Below, one piece after another: positions 1 through 11,124 of a DNA stretch of 64,000 nt; positions within the stretch are counted from its first letter, which is position 1, and each line of letters opens with the position of its first letter. This DNA is from Lucinisca nassula (lineage: Eukaryota > Mollusca > Bivalvia > Lucinida > Lucinidae): positions 62,001 through 126,000 of the forward strand of contig CAUZLF010000749.1 of the NCBI GenBank assembly GCA_963580285.1, written 5' to 3'. Position numbers and translations under genes: made by a program. The notes under the pieces are model-generated. The model was not told where the DNA came from. It worked only from the letters and a program-made list of their open reading frames with translations, and ran no database searches.

Positions 1-334
1 ACAACAGCAGCAACAAATATCTTTTTCTGCATATTTCTATAAAGATGCAACAAAGTTACTCAATTAACATACTTAAACTTAATACTGGAGGAAGGAACAG
101 TCAAACAGTTTCAAAGCAAGAAAACCATGATGGTCCTGCATGTATATCCCTCATCAAAGCTAACATATCTGCATACTGAATATTGAAATTTCACATGAAC
201 TTTTACAGTTTTTGTTTGAATTTCATCTCCAAGAGTGCCAGTGTGTCCTGTATTGAGTACCAATACCGTATTTGACAAGCAGTGCTTAAATTTAGACCAT
301 TTAAGGACAACAAGGCACACCAAATTATCTCTAC
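1..334. other. Unassigned sequence at window start
   Basis: AT-rich sequence with no repeat family or coding signal I can support. A minus-strand open frame spans part of it, but its composition is not protein-like and it runs into the neighbouring repeat. Confidence 0.3.
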
Positions 335-1690
335 ACCACTGATTAATTTGAACAACGTTGGTGGAGGGCCACCCAAGGAACATTTGTGTAATCAGCCCGT
401 TACTCTTCTCCAGGTAATACAATTCTATGAAAACTTTTTAAGATCACCCGAGGATTATTCCGGCACAGTTTAGTTGAAATCCTTGCAGTAAAGAAATTGT
501 GAATGGATGGATTGATGATGGAAATGGTCCCAATTACATGGCATGAGCCCACTGCTCATGTGGGTTCACAAATTACCCCCAATGGTGGGGCCATATCTGA
601 CCCTACAGCTGTAATTTGAACACACTGATAAAGGTTTACTTGATGTAGCTACACATACTTACCAAATATCAAAGGTCCTGGGCCGTCTAGTTTCGACGTT
701 TTTAAAGCTTTTCCCTATATGAGTCTATGCAAAATAAGTGACCCCCTGGAGTTGGGCCATTTTTATTCCTGGGGTATAATATAAACAATGTTGGTTGAGC
801 AATACTATATAAAGGTATACCAAATATCAAAGGCCTTGGCCCTCTGTTTCATCTCACGAGAAGATTTTAAAATGTCTGTGTAATTTAAAACAAGTGATTC
901 TGAAGGCGGGCCCTTGTTGATAACAGTGCTATGATTTGAACAATCTTGGTAAAAGTCAACTAGATGAATATACATACAAATATCAAGGACAAAGATTTTT
1001 TTATAGTTTTCCCTACATGAATCAATTTTTGAACAATCTTGACAAAAATTCACTATCTGAAGCTATATTTACCAAACATTCAAAGGCCAGACCCTTCCAT
1101 TTTCAGGCAAGAAGATTTTTAAAGTTTTCCAATATGGGTCAATTTAAAACAAGTGACCATCAGATGGGTGGGTGGGGGGCATTTTTGACCCCAGGGCTAT
1201 AATTTCAACAGTCTTGGAAAAAGCTACATACCAAATCTCTAAAACCTTACAGCTTTATACAAGATGATTTTAAAGATTTTACTTATTCTCCTTTTTCTGC
1301 CATGGCAACAAAAGCTGCATAGGATGGAATTCTTCGAACAGCAGACCCCAGTGTGGGCCAATTGGTACCTCAGGGCTATACTCTGGGCAATCTTAATTGG
1401 CAGAGATCCACTAGATGAGGATACCTATTAAATATCAAAAGCCAAGATTGTCTAGTTTCAGGATGTGAGTTCATGTAAAACATTTGTAACACCAGGGATG
1501 GGTACACTTTTGACCCCAAGGCTATGATTTAAACAATGTTGATAAAAGCTGCTTACCAAACCTAATAAAAGACCTTCTTGTTCTGGTTTCGGATAAGTAA
1601 TCTTGCTAATTTCCCCATTTTTGTTCCCATGACACTCAAAGTTGCATGGAATGGATTTTTGAATAACTCTGAACAAGATTTAGTGACTTA
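335..1690 (-). repeat. Diverged 165-bp tandem array (HINE/pearl-like family H), reverse orientation
   Basis: About eight degenerate units recur every 160-170 bp. Each carries the order ACCAAATATCAAAGG, a GAAGATTTTAAA block, a GGGCC-rich block and CTATAATTTGAACAATCTTGG. These are the reverse complement of the array at 45.8-48.4 kb and match 63.2-63.8 kb. The unit length and association with a microsatellite and hairpin termini elsewhere resemble bivalve pearl/HINE (Helentron-related non-autonomous) elements. Family assignment is inference; the tandem periodicity is directly visible. Confidence 0.75.
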
Positions 1691-1809
1691 AGAAATGTCA
1701 TTTAAGAAAATTGAGAACAGAAGGGCAGACGGATGACAGTGACGACCATGGACAGTGACCAGTTGCAATAGATTCCCAGAAGCCTTAAGCTTATGAAAGC
1801 TAAAATACA

Positions 1810-2960
1810 TAATGCATGTTCATTTTTCATGTTTTTTTTTTCTGTAAAAGTATTATCTTTTTACCCTGAAATAAGGATTTGTTTTTCAAAAGCTAAAAAT
1901 GTTTCTTCATGCAGTAATCTGATGTAACGCTACATCAAAGTGTTTTCAAAAGCCTTTACCGGATACATGTAATAAAAATGTTCGTTTTCCATGTTTTTTT
2001 TTCTTTGGCAAAATTTCCAACAACCTTAGAAAAGAATATTTCTGTGAAGGTATGAAGTTGAAGCATTTAATAGCTGCTTCAAAGTAGTTTGTGCATAACT
2101 GGTAATACAAACCAGCTCCACGTCAGACATGTATGTACTATGAAATCTTGTTAAGTAATTCCTACATGTGAAAAACATATGGTATTTTTCGGTAAAATTC
2201 AATATTTTCATCGCATGAAAATGAAACTTTATAAACATTTCAATATATTTCTTTGTTTCTGTAGTTAACGGTTGTCCATATGTAACTTTTTGCATCAAAA
2301 ATATTTTCAAGAATCCTCACCACTTACTTTTTACAAAAGCATTCCCGTTTCCCTCGCTTTTTTGTCAAAATTTTGAATTTCTCCCTTAAAAGCCAAACTT
2401 CTGAGCAGGCACAAAACTGAATGGTTTTTATAGCTACTTGAGAGTAGTTAGTGCACATCTGGCTATATAAATTGGTTCGACATCATACAATACATTTTTA
2501 TACTGTGGTTGCTACTTGCCCAAAAACTAATGGATTATAAGTGTTTTATATAAAAAATTTGCATTTGCCTACCCCGCAAAAATGATTTTTTTTTGACACA
2601 TAAAATTTTATATTTTTTTCCTGTAGTTAACTTATACACATATATAACTTTTTACACCAAAACATTTTCAAGAATCCAAACCAGTCACCTTTTAAACATT
2701 CATTCCCATTTTCTGCGTTTTTTGTCAATATTTCCAAGTTTTTACCCCAAAAAAGACAGGTTTCTGTACACGTATCAAGCTAAAACTTCTTTTATCGCTA
2801 CTTGACAATAGTGAGCTTATTTTTGGCTATTTAAATAAATCTGATACAATTTAATAAATTTTTTATAATTTAATTCCTGTTTTTGGCGATTTTTATTCAA
2901 ATTTCGAACATTTTCCCTCAAAAAATCAATTTCGCCAGGGAATATTTTTGGGGATTTTTT
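1810..2960. repeat. Diverged ~360-bp tandem repeat
   Basis: The block CATTCCCGTTTyC...TTTTTTGTCAAAATTT, followed by a 'tagctacttgagagtagt..gcac..ctggcta' stretch, begins near 1978, 2337 and 2697, a spacing of about 360 bp. Half-units occur near 1813 and 2866. The copies differ at many positions, so the array is old. No coding potential; family unknown. Confidence 0.6.
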
Positions 2961-3099
2961 TCCTGTAAGTCAGGACACCTCACTGATTTGGAAAATAGTG
3001 AAAACCCTTCTGAAGGAATTTGTTTGAGGTTGAGGGTCTTTTTGGGCTAAAATGACTGGCCTACAGTAATATAATCCAATTATCTCTCTCGGGGATGAA

Positions 3100-3421
3100 T
3101 TTGAGTTTGACAGTAAACACGTTTTCGAGGTCTCGCCAGGTATCGCAGACTCTCGCGGGATTAAGGCTAATGACAGTCAGTCAGCCAAAACGTGATTAAG
3201 CGGTGCGTGATTATGATATCAAAGAAGCCTTGATCGTGTTTGATCCAATGGCAATCAAACATAATTTGTTTGTTTGTTTTCGTAAACTGTTATACTAAAC
3301 TATCCTTGTAAGAATTAAAAGTGTGTTAATTATATCGGCACTTTAAATGGCTCGATTGATCAATAGCACTGGAGCAGTTAAAAAACATTATCATGTTTGG
3401 AAGTAATTAAAGAATTTGGGG
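3100..3421 (+). other. Non-repetitive, CpG-containing stretch upstream of a TATA motif
   Basis: Unlike its surroundings this stretch shows no recognisable repeat and has several CpGs (tctcgccaggtatcgcag, tctcgcggg). It precedes a TATATAAG box and a small ORF, so it could be a proximal promoter. No other element is identifiable. Confidence 0.25.
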
Positions 3422-3429
3422 TATATAAG
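3422..3429 (+). promoter_or_regulatory. Candidate TATA box
   Basis: TATATAAG lies 43 bp upstream of the ATG at 3472. With a start site about 30 bp downstream this would leave only a very short 5' leader, so it is a candidate only. Confidence 0.3.
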
Positions 3430-3471
3430 TTGCAGATTTTCATTTGGTTTTCGCTGTTCAATTTTATTGCA

Positions 3472-3708
3472 ATGGCTCAACGTAGCATCTTATCGATGTT
3501 CAAAAAGTCAAACGACCGGATTGGCAACCCGGTTCAAGACAAAACCCGGCTTGGGGAACCGGATAAGGGCATAAACTGTCGGCCTGGCAAACCGACTGAA
3601 AAACAATCAGAATGTCGGATTGGCAACCCGACACTGATACATGAACAGGAACAAAACCGGCACAGGGGCGAACATTACTCCATTTTAGAAAGGCACTACT
3701 TGTTGTAA
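3472..3708 (+). CDS. Hypothetical small ORF or first exon with PCNA-box-like N terminus
   Basis: From the ATG at 3472 a 78-residue frame starts MAQRSILSMFKKSN. The QRSILSMF segment fits the PIP-box pattern Q-x-x-I/L-x-x-hydrophobic-aromatic (weak at the first aromatic position), as at the N terminus of some PCNA partners and some transposase-like proteins. Residues ~18-60 contain four R-x-G-x-P repeats (RIGNP, RLGEP, RPGKP, RIGNP), each encoded by DNA that forms a short inverted repeat. The TATA motif at 3422 and lack of surrounding repeats favour a genuine exon. It may continue past a splice donor rather than end at the TAA. I do not recognise the family. An upstream in-frame TTG is not a likely start. 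Confidence 0.3.
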   Translation: MAQRSILSMFKKSNDRIGNPVQDKTRLGEPDKGINCRPGKPTEKQSECRIGNPTLIHEQEQNRHRGEHYSILERHYLL

Positions 3709-3879
3709 TGGCTAACAGCAGCACAACGCATTATGAAGCTGGGTACCAACGATAATTTACTGCATTCAGTAATTCTAAAAATACACCTGGGGAATTTCCA
3801 AAATATAATACAGGTACTGGTTCAGGAATAACATGGATAATAGAAAGCAAAATGTGGTACGACTTTCTCTTTATTTCAA

Positions 3880-4025
3880 CTATTTATTTACATAATGAAC
3901 AACAGATAAATATACACCAAATGATCAAAACATGCCTAAACGAAACATGCACAAACAATCAAACAAAAAACATGCAAAACGAAAAACGAAGCATGCAGCA
4001 AAAAACTTGCAAAAAATAAGTCAGT
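3880..4025. repeat. A-rich stretch with repeated AAACATGC motifs
   Basis: Six or more AAACATGC / AAGCATGC / AAACTTGC variants occur at irregular 10-25 bp spacing in an A-rich background. Simple-sequence derived; no function assigned. Confidence 0.5.
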
Positions 4026-4037
4026 GATGACGTCATC
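4026..4037. promoter_or_regulatory. Consensus CRE palindrome
   Basis: GATGACGTCATC is a perfect 12-bp palindrome containing the TGACGTCA ATF/CREB site. There is no adjacent gene to tie it to, so function is unproven. Confidence 0.35.
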
Positions 4038-4184
4038 GGTCACCTTCTGGACCGATTGGGATTTCAATATTTCTAGAGCCCTGGTCTATACTGTTTGCTA
4101 ACAATTTTTGTCAAAATAGAATAGAAACAAAAAAATACCTGACACCCCTTAATTGTCCATCATATAACAATGGAACAGCCCACC

Positions 4185-4345
4185 AGTATTTTGTTTGATT
4201 TGAGGTTTAACGTCCCCGTCAACACTGTGCAGGTCATTTTGGAGACGTTGCTTCCAATTTTGTGGGACTTTTGCCCGACATTGAGATGAAATGACATCTG
4301 AAGCCATGTCGCCCAATGAAATACAATGGGTTAAATAATAAGAGA
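4185..4345 (-). mobile_element. SINE-A fragment (3' part), minus
   Basis: Matches the 3' half of the ~290-bp dispersed family A (TTTGAGGTTTAACGTCCCCGTC ... CCCAATGAAA). Family A is treated as a SINE-like retroposon because intact copies in this window carry 11-15 bp target duplications and a CAAA-rich 3' end. This copy stops at the AATGGGTT block and lacks the GC-rich 5' end. Confidence 0.75.
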
Positions 4346-5082
4346 AGTACACCACAACTAAGACTGACACGATTAATCGTATAATCGATTAATTGATCGA
4401 TAAATTCCACAAAAATGATTATCATTTCTGATTTGCTTTTAATCGATTACTTGATAGGTACAATTTACTACCCTAAGTTATGCCTAAAATAGCTGGATAT
4501 GTGACAAACAGTGCAGACCCTGATGAGACGCCGCGTACATTTTTTTCATCTGTTTAACTAGTAACAATTCTTATTTTTATAAACCCAAATCTACGTTTTG
4601 TTTATCGGGGATGAGGCCATGTTCGGTATACTTGTGTGCGCCGAGAGGCTTTTGCCAAATTCGTGTGCGCCGTGCGGCTTACGCTAAATACCGGACCGAA
4701 ATACCGCAATATACCGAGGCGGGCGCTATTCATTATAGAGTTCTCTTCCAGAAATATTTTAAATGGCATTCATGCTAGAAAAAACACGCATTTAGCACTT
4801 GAGCAAGACACTTTATCCAAATTGTTTTGTACTGGTTAAATGAGGTAATGAGCAAATGTGACCAACTCAGTATATGAAGATGGATGGATAAACAAAAACC
4901 GATTTTGTCTGTACAGTTAAACTTGTTTTGTGTCCATTTTTATCATGCAGCTAAAACTCTAAGATAAATCTGGCAACTTTATATAGTATAATATAAGGGC
5001 CCCCTAAATTTCCAAATGGCCCCCTTTTCCAAGGCCAGTGGGCCCAGAGGGCCCCCAAACCCCAAATCCTGGATTGAACACT
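4346..5082. other. No gene; AT-rich DNA with homeobox-like palindromes
   Basis: Contains clustered TAATCGATTA-type palindromes (4370-4450) and an isolated half of the AAACAGTGCAGACCCTGAT hairpin core (about 4509-4535). A 67-aa frame at 4636-4839 has no protein-like features. Confidence 0.3.
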
Positions 5083-5293
5083 GACCCTTGTCCTGCTGAA
5101 TATTTAAATATGTCACACCCACTACCAATTATCAACCTATCAGATTACCTGTAGCAAATTATCACAACAAATTCACAATCTGAATGACAAACAATGTAGA
5201 TCCTGATCAGATGGCTTCTTCAGAAGCCATCTGATCTGGATCTACATTGTTTCAAAGAAAAGGCATATCCGGGCTCAGCAGAACAAGGGTTAA
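5083..5293 (+). mobile_element. TTAA-type MITE (piggyBac-like ends) with central hairpin
   Basis: Ends are ACCCTTGTCCTGCTGA and the reverse complement of TCAGCAGAACAAGGGTTAA. TTAA is kept only at the right end here but at both ends in the related copies (41389, 49561, 50605, 55698). The centre is the palindrome AATGTAGATCCTGATCAGATGG / CCATCTGATCTGGATCTACATT. TTAA target plus CCC-type ends suggests piggyBac mobilisation, by inference. Confidence 0.7.
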
Positions 5294-5797
5294 AATAGTA
5301 AATTATATAATATTCAAAAAGGTGTTATAATGAACATGGGTATAAAGCAGTTCATGTGCAATATGGATAATTTCTATTTTTTCAAGGCACCCTGTGGCCA
5401 AATATTTTCAAAAATATAAATATTTTTGGAATGATTTTAATCACCATTCTTCTGTAAATTTTCCTATTAAGGTAAGATCTATCTAGGTGTGAAATTAACG
5501 ACTATCCTCAAATACCATACATTTTGTTGTGGTTTAACACCACTGTACATATAGGGTATAATATCTGTTTATTATGTTAATTTATGGTTCAGAGAGTATT
5601 TAACACCCACTATAACTACATGTAATTAATAAATCACTTGTCTGGAGTAATATTGTTTTTTTTTGTTTTTTTTTCCTGATGTACAAAAAGTAACATTTTT
5701 GCCATACATATATTTCTTGGATATGTCGAAATTTGGCTGAGCAAATGATTTCTTATTTCACTTGTCTATATAAGAACTTGCACACATTATTGATCAC
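5294..5797. other. No gene or recognised repeat
   Basis: AT-rich sequence with a T-rich tract near 5660-5675. Nothing else recognised. Confidence 0.3.
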
Positions 5798-5942
5798 GGC
5801 CCCCGCCCATCAGGGCTTGAAGAAATAGATGAGCTGCATGATGCTTCCACGCAGAGCTGAAACCAACCACACATGAGTACTGGTAAACCTCTTAGAGGAT
5901 CTAAGGCAAAACGGTATGAGTTGGACCGTCCATGCTTATAAA
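5798..5942 (+). mobile_element. SINE-A fragment (5' part), plus
   Basis: Begins with GGCCCCCGCCCATCAGGGCTT and runs through the CTTCCACGCAGAGCTGAA and ACCGTCCATGCTTATAAA blocks of family A, then stops. The 3' half is missing. Confidence 0.75.
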
Positions 5943-6207
5943 TGAGTTGAGCATGAAAGAAGTTTTATAACCTTGGGGTCTAATAAAGGTTATAAAACAT
6001 TTTTCATGCTCAACTCACCTGAGCATGAAATTTATAATGCTCATACATGTAATTGTTAAAATACAAAAAAATCAGGCATTTTTCTTGCTCAGATCAACAC
6101 AGAATGCTGTTTATCCTGTTCATAAATTTTAAAATGCCAACATTTGTTGGCATCTTAAAATTTATGAGTAGGATAAATTTAATGCTCGAATGAGTTGAGC
6201 ATGAAAA
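5943..6207. repeat. Compound inverted-repeat (double hairpin) element
   Basis: TGAGTTGAGCATGAAA at 5943 pairs with its complement at 6001-6017, and a third direct copy sits at 6191. A second hairpin of about 33-bp arms (6110-6142 with 6145-6177, centred on GCCAACATTTGTTGGC) lies between them. No coding potential; probably a foldback MITE. Confidence 0.65.
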
Positions 6208-6315
6208 AAGTCTGATCCAGAAGGATACTTATGCACATCAAAACTAGTACGTTTTGGATACTAGTTACTACTCATAATTCCTTGTTCCGAGTTTTTTGTT
6301 TGTTTGTTTGTGTAT

Positions 6316-6393
6316 TCGTGTGCGGTCGGATTCAGCTTTGTGTGGAAGCATCATGCAGCCCATTTACCTCTTCAAGCCCCGTAAGGCGGGGGC
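6316..6393 (-). mobile_element. SINE-A fragment (5' end), minus
   Basis: Contains TGTGTGGAAGCATCATGCAGCCC and the terminal GGCGGGGGCC of family A on the minus strand. Confidence 0.7.
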
Positions 6394-6423
6394 CGAACCT
6401 TGTTCCGAGTTAGAAACATTATT

Positions 6424-9400
6424 AACTAGAATCGCGAAGTCGATGGCACGCCATCGCATATCCCCACGCTTTTTTAAAGATTCGCCACTATATAAGTTCT
6501 CAACTGCAACTCCCACCCAATCTTAAGATCAAAATTCCGAAAGTGTCATGCACTCTTCAGACCAAAGACCTATCAGTTCCCAAAGTTTCATGTTTCTATC
6601 TGAAACGGCGTAGGAGGAGTTATCCGGTAATCATTGAAAAGGGGGTTATGGGGGTGAAAATCCAAGTTTTTGACCTCTGGTGACCTCAAACCTGACCCTA
6701 GGGGTCAAATTTTGATTGTTATGTATTCTACCCATTATGCCGTTCGATTTGATATGTCACACGACCGGGTTCTGAAAACTTTGATTTTTTACCCCCGGGG
6801 CACCCCACCCCCTAGCCTGGCCCCTAGGGGTAGGATCAAAATTCCGAAAGTGTCAAGCACTCCTCAGATCAAAGACCTATCAGTTCCCAAAGTTTCATGT
6901 TTCTATCTGAAACGGCGTAGGAGGAGTTATCCGGTAATCGTTAAAAAGGGGGTTATGGGGGTGAAAATCAAAGTTTGTGACCTCTGGCAGTGATTTTTTT
7001 ACAAATTTTAAACTATGCGTCCTTGGACTCGCTCAACCAAAAAACTGTGCGTCCCAAATCTGAAAGTATGAGTCCCAATATTTGGAGGGAAAAATAGGAA
7101 GTACAAAAAAGATCGGTTCAGTATAAAATGCCATTATTCATAGTTAAAAAAAATGCGGTCTGTTATCTTTTATTTGCAATGAACAGAATCAATCAACTTG
7201 TGTTGTTTACTAGCCCAAAGAAATCCTGCTAAAGTGTACGTTTTTTAGTCTATTTTTCCGTAATGTTTTCTACTTTCGTTTTCGATAAATGCGCACCGCA
7301 CATGTGCGTGAAATTTACTTCATGCACAATGGAGATATATCGACAAATGTTTCCTTCCCTGATTGGGACACCAGCTATCTAGGTTCAGGGGCTGACAAAT
7401 CCATTGCCCGACCGCCCGGTACAAGTCCGAAATCGCGCCGGGCAGGTGCACTTTGACCTTAGGACGCCCGGTCGGGCAAGTGCAAAAAAAAATTGTCTAC
7501 AACTGTCAGTCTTTTGAGCCCTTAATTACAGTAAAACTAGAGTAAGTAAATCACAATTATTGTGCTGCACTGTCCTGCTTTGTCGACAATTCAGAGACAA
7601 ACCGTCTGTGTATTTATAACAGTTCAATTATGACACTTTTGTTAATCCCTGTCATATAATTGCCAAGTAAACATGATTGCCCTGCGGTGCGTGTCTTTCA
7701 TTTCTCGCGATAAGCCAACTTGAACGAGGTGTGAAAATATGGTCAAGTTATGTCTCTAATTTGCGTTTATTCCCTAATCATAAAATTTAATCCACAATCA
7801 TTGTGAAAATGATTTACTCGCACCTCAGACAATTAGCTACATCTAACGGTAGATGTATGCATTATAAAAACGGATCGTGAATGGTTATGTTTTGGCGCCA
7901 AATAGCAGACGCTCGGCTTGGAGGGAAAAGTCGAACGCTGTTGTTGGAGCTGCTGGGGATAATTCGGGGGCTGTGCAAAGCGCTGTTTTCTATATACCTC
8001 CATTCACAACCGTTTAGCTATCGAGAAAATATTTTTTACCGGTTCCAAACATTGTTTTTAAGAACGGAATACAGCCCATTAAAATAAAACAATGGCATTA
8101 AACACATGCAGGGTTGCTGGCATCGGGTGACGTCATTTGAAACATTTACCGATCACATGCAGAAAAATGGTAGAGGTGGTTTGTGGGCGGCGATTTGGAT
8201 GGCGGAAAACTTTGATGTTCGCATTGAACTTGCTTTTGTGAATGTTTGGGCTCATTTTGGATGGAGGGGATTCTGGTCTTGTGGTTGGATCATTAAATTG
8301 TACCTGTATCGATTTTTCGGTGACTCGTTGGGCAGTTGAAGGTTCGGTAAAAGTGCGGTATTTTATCACTTCCGCCAATATTTACAGCAGTGAAAACGAA
8401 AGATGGATTTTTCGCCCATGAAATATTTGCGTCCGACGGACGCACATATTTTATGATCGTGCGTCCTCAGTCCTATTTGTGCGTCCTGGACGCAGGACGC
8501 AGGGGTAAAAAAATCACTGCTCTGGTGGCCTCAAACCTGACCCTAGGGGTCAAATTTTGATTGTTATGTATTCTACTCATTATGCCATTCGATTTGATAT
8601 GTCACACGACCAGGTTCTGAAAACTTTGATTTTTTACCCCCGGGGCACCCCACCCCCTGGCCTGGCCCCTAGGGGTAGGATCAAAATTGCGAAAGTGTCA
8701 TGCACTCCTCAGACCAAAGACCTATCAGTTCCCAAAGTTTCATGTTTCTATCTGAAACGGCATAGGAGGAGTTATCCGGTAATCGTTAAAAAGGGGGTTA
8801 AGGGGGTGAAAAAGTGGGGATATTGTAATTGTCTTCGTCCGTACGTCCGTCCGTCCGTCTTACCAGACAACTCCTCCCACACTTTTACAGCTAGAAACTT
8901 AAAACTTTGGGAACTGATAGGTCTTTGGTCTGAGGAGTGCATGACACTTTCGGAATTTAGATCCTATCCCTAGGGGCCAGGCCAGGGGGTGGGGTGCCCC
9001 GGGGGTAAAAAATCAAGGTTGTCAGAGCCTGGTCGTGTGACATATCAAATCCAACAGCATAATGATTGGAATATATAACAATCAAAATTTGACCCCTAGG
9101 TTCAGGTTTGAGGTCACCAGAGGTCAAAAACTTGGATTTTCACCCCCTTAACCCCCTTTTAACGATTACCGGATAACTCCTCCTATGCCGTTTCAGATAG
9201 AAACATGAAACTTTGGGAACTGATAGGTCTTTGGTCTGAGGAGTGCATGACACTTTCGGAATTTTGATCCTACCCCTAGGGGCCAGGCCAGGGGGTGGGG
9301 TGCCCCGTGGGTAAAAAATCAAAGTTTTCAGAACCTGGTCGTGTGACATATCAAATCGAATGGCATAATGAGTAGAATACATAACAATCAAAATTTGACC

Positions 9401-9985
9401 CCTAGGGTCAGGTTTGAGGCCACCAGAGGTCACAAACTTTGATTTTCACCCCCATAACCCCCTTTTTAACGATTACCGGATAACTCCTCCTACGCCGTTT
9501 CAGATAGAAACATGAAACTTTGGGAACTGATAGGTCTTTGATCTGAGGAGTGCATGACACTTTCGGAATTTTGATCCTACCCCTAGGGGCCAGGCTAGGG
9601 GGTGGGGTGCCCCGGGGGTAAAAAATCAAAGTTTTCAGAACCTGGTCGTGTGACATATCAAATCGAACGGCATAATGGGTAGAATACATAACAATCAAAA
9701 TTTGACCCCTAGGGTCAGGTTTGAGGTCACCAGAGGTCAAAAACTTGGATTTTCACCCCCATAACCCCCTTTTCAATGATTACCGGATAACTCCTCCTAC
9801 GCCGTTTCAGATAGAAACATGAAACTTTGGGAACTGATAGGTCTTTGGTCTGAAGAGTGCATGACACTTTCGGAATTTTGATCTTAAGATTGGGTGGGAG
9901 TTGCAGTTGAGAACTTATATAGTGGCGAATCTTTAAAAAAGCGTGGGGATATGCGATGGCGTGCCATCGACTTCGCGATTCTAGT
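6424..9985. mobile_element. Head-to-head inverted dimer of element G (about 305-bp repeats)
   Basis: The left end (ACTAGAATCGCGAAGTCGAT..) recurs inverted at 9961-9985. Each arm consists of ~305-bp units (GATCAAAATTCCGAAAGTG ... CCCCTAGGGGTAG). The right arm, 8822-9985, is uninterrupted; the left arm matches it but holds a 1.53-kb insertion at 6988-8519. The centre at 8838-8862 is a (GTCC)n tract next to GTGGGGATATTG. A single-orientation copy ends the same way at 46.9 kb, so two elements, or one duplicated element, lie head to head. Open frames of 97-138 aa in both arms are the same repeat unit read through and are not genes. Confidence 0.8.
6988..8519. mobile_element. Non-autonomous hAT-like transposon inserted in element G
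   Basis: Perfect 15-bp terminal inverted repeats CAGTGATTTTTTTAC ... GTAAAAAAATCACTG, flanked by CTCTGG on both sides (6982-6987 and 8520-8525). Sub-terminal GCGTCC / GGACGC motifs are iterated at both ends, as in hAT transposase-binding regions. The 6-bp duplication is shorter than the classical 8 bp of hAT, so the superfamily is inferred from the CAGTG ends. Frames at 7881-8087 and 8106-8339 do not resemble transposase. Confidence 0.8.
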
Positions 9986-10260
9986 ACAAACTTGAAAATG
10001 GCTCAAAGCTTTGGGACAGTGAAAATTTGTTCAGATGAGGGTAGTTTGAGTGGTTGAGTATTGGTCCCAGGTTAGGAGGCATAATGGTGATATGTTTTCT
10101 ATTTTTTTCTTTAAAAAAAATTCTTTAAAAAAAAAAATAAATCCACATACCTGCAATTTATATCAGATTATAGGCATTTTGCCTTGGACCTAGGCACTCA
10201 AAAACTAGTTTTCAAACAGCCATGGTAATGAGCCATCAATATTCTAGCCATAAAAGTTAA
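9986..10260. mobile_element. Degenerate pogo/Tigger-like MITE
   Basis: A diverged match to the element at 13279-13624 (AAACTTGAAAATGGCTCAAAG, AGTTTGAGTGGTTGAG, AGGAGGCATAATGG, GCCATGGTAATGAGCCATC). Termini are not preserved. Confidence 0.4.
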
Positions 10261-10345
10261 TAATATTATGTTGTGGGCTCTTGTTGTAACTGTCCAAACA
10301 AGGTCTCTAAGGTACTAACAAGTATCAGTTTGTTTCTGTGGAGGT

Positions 10346-10686
10346 GTACCGGCCCCGATAGCTCAGTTGGTAAAGTGTCCGCTCCGGGGAAAGGGAGGTC
10401 ACGGGTTCGATCCCGGGCCGCGACATACCAAAGTCGTTAAAAATGGTACTAGCTGCTCCTCGCTTGGCACTCAGATTTACTGGGTAGAGCTAGGACTGGT
10501 CGACCCAGTGTCAGGATAATGTGACTGGGTGTCCGTGTGGTATCATGTAATGTGTCTGGGACATGATACTTCAGTGAGGCAGCACTATAAAAGTGAGCAT
10601 TGAGCTCCCTGTCGCAACCAGACACCGTCGTGATATGACTGAAAAATTGTTGAAAGGGATGTTAAACCCGAATTCACACACACACA
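10346..10686 (+). mobile_element. tRNA-derived SINE-1, full length
   Basis: The head at 10351-10424 has a canonical Pol III A box (TAGCTCAGTTGG) and B box (GGTTCGATCCC) and can be folded roughly as a tRNA. It is followed by a ~230-bp body and a CA-rich tail. The whole is flanked by TTCTGTGGAGGT at 10334-10345 and 10687-10698, a 12-bp target duplication. The tRNA-like part is therefore a SINE promoter, not a functional tRNA gene. The architecture resembles molluscan V-SINE-type families such as RUDI, which I did not verify. Confidence 0.9.
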
Positions 10687-10719
10687 TTCTGTGGAGGTTA
10701 TACATCTGTTAACACTAAT

Positions 10720-10945
10720 TGGGTCAATTTGGAAATGTTGCGTCCAATTTTGTGGTACATTTACCCCACAAAGAAAAGACATCTCAAGCCTTACCGCCCA
10801 AACCAACCAATATATGCAGGGATGCATGATCTGACATACACCACTTTACCTGCCATGGGCTAAGCTGTTTACAGGAGTTCAGTCAGTTTCAGTGCTGATC
10901 GGAAGCAACATGCAGCCCAATTTATTTCTCCAAGCCCCAATCGGC
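10720..10945 (-). mobile_element. Old SINE-A copy, minus
   Basis: Diverged but collinear with family A: CAATTTTGTGGTACATTTACC, GACATCTCAAGCC, AGCAACATGCAGCCCAAT, CTCCAAGCCCC. Confidence 0.6.
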
Positions 10946-11124
10946 AGTAGTATTAGTGTAACAAGTTATTGTACTTTGCCACAATAAATTTTTGTTTGGT
11001 TGTTTTTACATGAATCTGAATAATGATATCTCCGTAACCAGACAACTTAATACATTTTTAAGATAACTTAATGTCAGATAGCCCAGGAGTGACACCTCTA
11101 CTTACAATTACTTACAATATATTA

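Noticed and set aside
6670..6993. Conserved ~100-aa protein family (repeated at 8557, 9140, 9408, 46337, 46686)
   Set aside because: All copies are the same ~305-bp non-coding repeat unit; the frame is open because unit length and sequence repeat, and the peptides are low in protein-like features.
8106..8378. Transposase remnant in the hAT-like element
   Set aside because: Overlapping frames on both strands without hAT dimerisation or catalytic motifs.
10351..10424. Functional tRNA gene
   Set aside because: A and B boxes are good but the sequence continues into a SINE body with tail and a 12-bp target duplication; a second identical arrangement is at 15413-15753.
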